This document shows, one piece after another, positions 59,140 through 60,357 of a stretch of 60,357 nt of DNA. This DNA comes from Halobacteriales archaeon QS_4_66_20. GTDB taxonomy: Archaea; Halobacteriota; Halobacteria; Halobacteriales; Haloarculaceae. Both the position numbers and the translations under genes were made by a program. The notes under the pieces are model-generated. The model was not told the origin of the DNA, searched no databases, and was given only the letters and a program-made list of their open reading frames with translations. The DNA lies in assembly GCA_003021015.1 (NCBI GenBank), contig PXRK01000040.1:1-60357 (forward strand), written 5' to 3'. The number at the start of each line of letters is the position of its first letter. The first letter of the stretch is position 1.

Positions 59140-59469
59140 GCTGAAGGGTGCAGCCGGGGTGCTCAGGATCGCGTCTAAAAAAGAGAGCCTGAACCGAGTC
59201 TCGTGAATTCGACCCGTGGTCAGTAGAGGGAGTAGAGTAACCGCTGGGCTGTCCTGTCTATCAGAAATTCAGCAGAATAGCCGTAAAGATGTAGAGGGTG
59301 GATTCAGCAGCGAGGTATTGTAGGGAATGGGATAGAACTGTGCCGACGAATTGCGGGCGTGGTTTCTGCACTCGATCTAGTGGTACGTCGTGCGACACCG
59401 CTTTCACCGCTGCCCAGCAGCCGATCAACGGCGGGAGCAATCCGTTGTATTCCCCTTACTCTTCACGGC

Positions 59470-60009
59470 TGGCGAGCCCGTCGGTCAGCGACCCGCTGCG
59501 ATCCGGGCGATCATGGGGCGCTGGATGCCACGTTTTTCGACCGTGAAGCGGCATCCAGCCACTACGTCAACCGGTCGGATCGCCACATAAGGACGCTGAA
59601 AACGACGGCCTTGGTCGACACAGAGTCGTGTGCCGTGCTTGATTTGCACTGTTCGGCACACTGGCCCCACGATACACAGGTAGGCCGTCGGGTAGCACTG
59701 CGCAAGACCGACGAAATCGAGAGTCTCGCCGGGGACAAAGGCTACGACGACCAGTCATTGCGGGACGCACTCCGTTCCAAGGGCGTCCGGCCAGTCATCA
59801 GGCACCGACTGTTCGCGCACTACGATCACGCCCACAACGCACGGTTGGACAGCGATCTCTACGGGCAGCGCTGGATGGCCGAGACGGCGTTTTCGGCGAT
59901 CAAGCGTCGATACGGATCCGCTGTCAGACCGAGCGCATGGTACCGTGAGTTCCGAGAACTGGTGCTGACTGTCGCCGTCTACAACCTCGAACAAGCCATC
60001 AAAGGGTGA
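59470..60009 (+). pseudogene. IS5-family transposase, degenerate N-terminus
   Basis: Recognisable from about WRARRSATRCDPGDHGALDA onward: the DDE blocks GALDATFFDREAASSHYV (first Asp), ESLAGDKGYDDQSLRDAL (second Asp), HNARLDSDLYGQRWMAETAF with Glu, and the C-terminal REFRELVLTVAVYNLEQAI, stopping at 60007-60009. Upstream (59140-59470, 330 bp) the expected N-terminal half is scrambled across frames, and no start codon or clear inverted repeat is visible. It is therefore a dead copy, related to the transposase tail at position 2. Confidence 0.75.
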
Positions 60010-60023
60010 TCGCTACGCTATCT

Positions 60024-60290
60024 GTGGATTCAACAAGGCACTTCATAGAGAATTGCCTCGATGTTCTCTCAGAAATCCGTCAGAACCCGTTAGAATCAAT
60101 TTCTGAGCTCGCGGACTCTCTCGATCGCCCGTATTCTGGTGTCTACGACGACGTGGTGCTACTCTCCGAGCACGGGCTAGTATCCCTGGAGAAGAATTCC
60201 TCGCGAGGCTCGAAACCCACGTGCTCCATCTCACAGCAAATTTCGGCCTACTGCACAATTTTCAGTCACCAAGAGTCACAATCCAGATGA
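60024..60290 (+). pseudogene. HVO_A0114-like winged-helix protein, 5'-truncated
   Basis: The reading CLDVLSEIRQNPLESISELA then DSLDRPYSGVYDDVVLLSEH is the winged-helix core of the haloarchaeal HVO_A0114 family of putative DNA-binding proteins. The N-terminal part is missing, cut by the transposase remnant; the frame's ATG at 60006 lies inside the transposase tail. The C-terminal end (KNSSRGSKPTCSISQQ) looks diverged. The gene is probably not functional. Confidence 0.65.
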
Positions 60291-60357
60291 CACGCTGCGA
60301 TAGTTGATTATCTTCATTCTCACTGTTGTTTTGATAAGTACGGCGGTAGGGCACCTC

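Noticed and set aside
1..60357. CRISPR arrays and other defence islands
   Set aside because: No regularly spaced 28-37 bp repeats and no cas, restriction-modification or Argonaute-type motifs were seen. The repeated units are dispersed MITEs.

Overview
This 60 kb window comes from a halophilic archaeon (class Halobacteria). It is GC-rich, the proteins are strongly acidic, and it carries many lineage markers: a Kae1-Bud32 fusion, RIO1, MptA, Rfc small subunit, S24e/S27ae, HTH_10 regulators, Tat-type lipoproteins and several families known only as haloarchaeal DUFs. I cannot name the genus from sequence alone. DUF numbers are given from memory and should be checked.

Layout. (1) 1-3.1 kb is accessory DNA: the tail of an IS5-type transposase, two small orphan genes, tRNA-Gly(GCC), an RNA-ligase-like gene, a decayed tyrosine integrase and tRNA-Glu(CUC). 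(2) 3.2-11.6 kb holds a minus-strand cluster: a HerA-like ATPase, five proteins each with one N-terminal hydrophobic helix (one of 1242 aa), and a membrane-bound HTH protein. It looks like an uncharacterised surface-filament or secretion system. (3) 11.6-26.6 kb is an acyl-CoA/branched-chain catabolism region: two acyl-CoA dehydrogenases, a fused hydroxyacyl-CoA dehydrogenase/enoyl-CoA hydratase, an acyl-CoA synthetase, a hydratase/isomerase, a biotin-dependent acyl-CoA carboxylase (alpha and beta) and an HTH regulator with palindromic operators. A secreted surface protein, an HTH_10 regulator and a broken SDR gene interrupt it. (4) 26.6-38 kb is mostly core: RdgB, a DUF2298 membrane protein, Kae1-Bud32, a PQQ-propeller/dockerin-like exoprotein, S24e, S27ae and Rfc. 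(5) 38-51 kb has UspA, a PH-domain pair, a broken histidine kinase, a TIGR00300 gene with an in-frame stop, PadR, RIO1, a lipoprotein, DUF460, a zinc finger and a NOG1-like GTPase. (6) 51-60 kb has a repetitive dockerin-like exoprotein, HisE, PdxT, a possible structured RNA, MptA, a PQQ lipoprotein, vapB with a dead vapC, Cry-DASH photolyase, a degenerate IS5 transposase and a truncated HTH gene.

The most striking feature is not a gene. The window is peppered with about 108-109 bp terminal-inverted-repeat elements (MITEs) of at least five sequence families, all with TA...TA ends. Most sit in a duplicated TCA/TGA trinucleotide. Because that target can be a stop codon, many lie exactly at gene ends. 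One inserted into the stop/start overlap of two cluster genes and appears to have created a new ATG. One is in frame inside a DUF2298 gene and adds 37 residues. One splits a histidine-kinase H-box. One is nested in another. A second class of small perfect palindromes (15-24 bp, mostly 1-3 nt loops) encodes extra surface loops in at least five conserved enzymes and recalls the Rickettsia palindromic elements.
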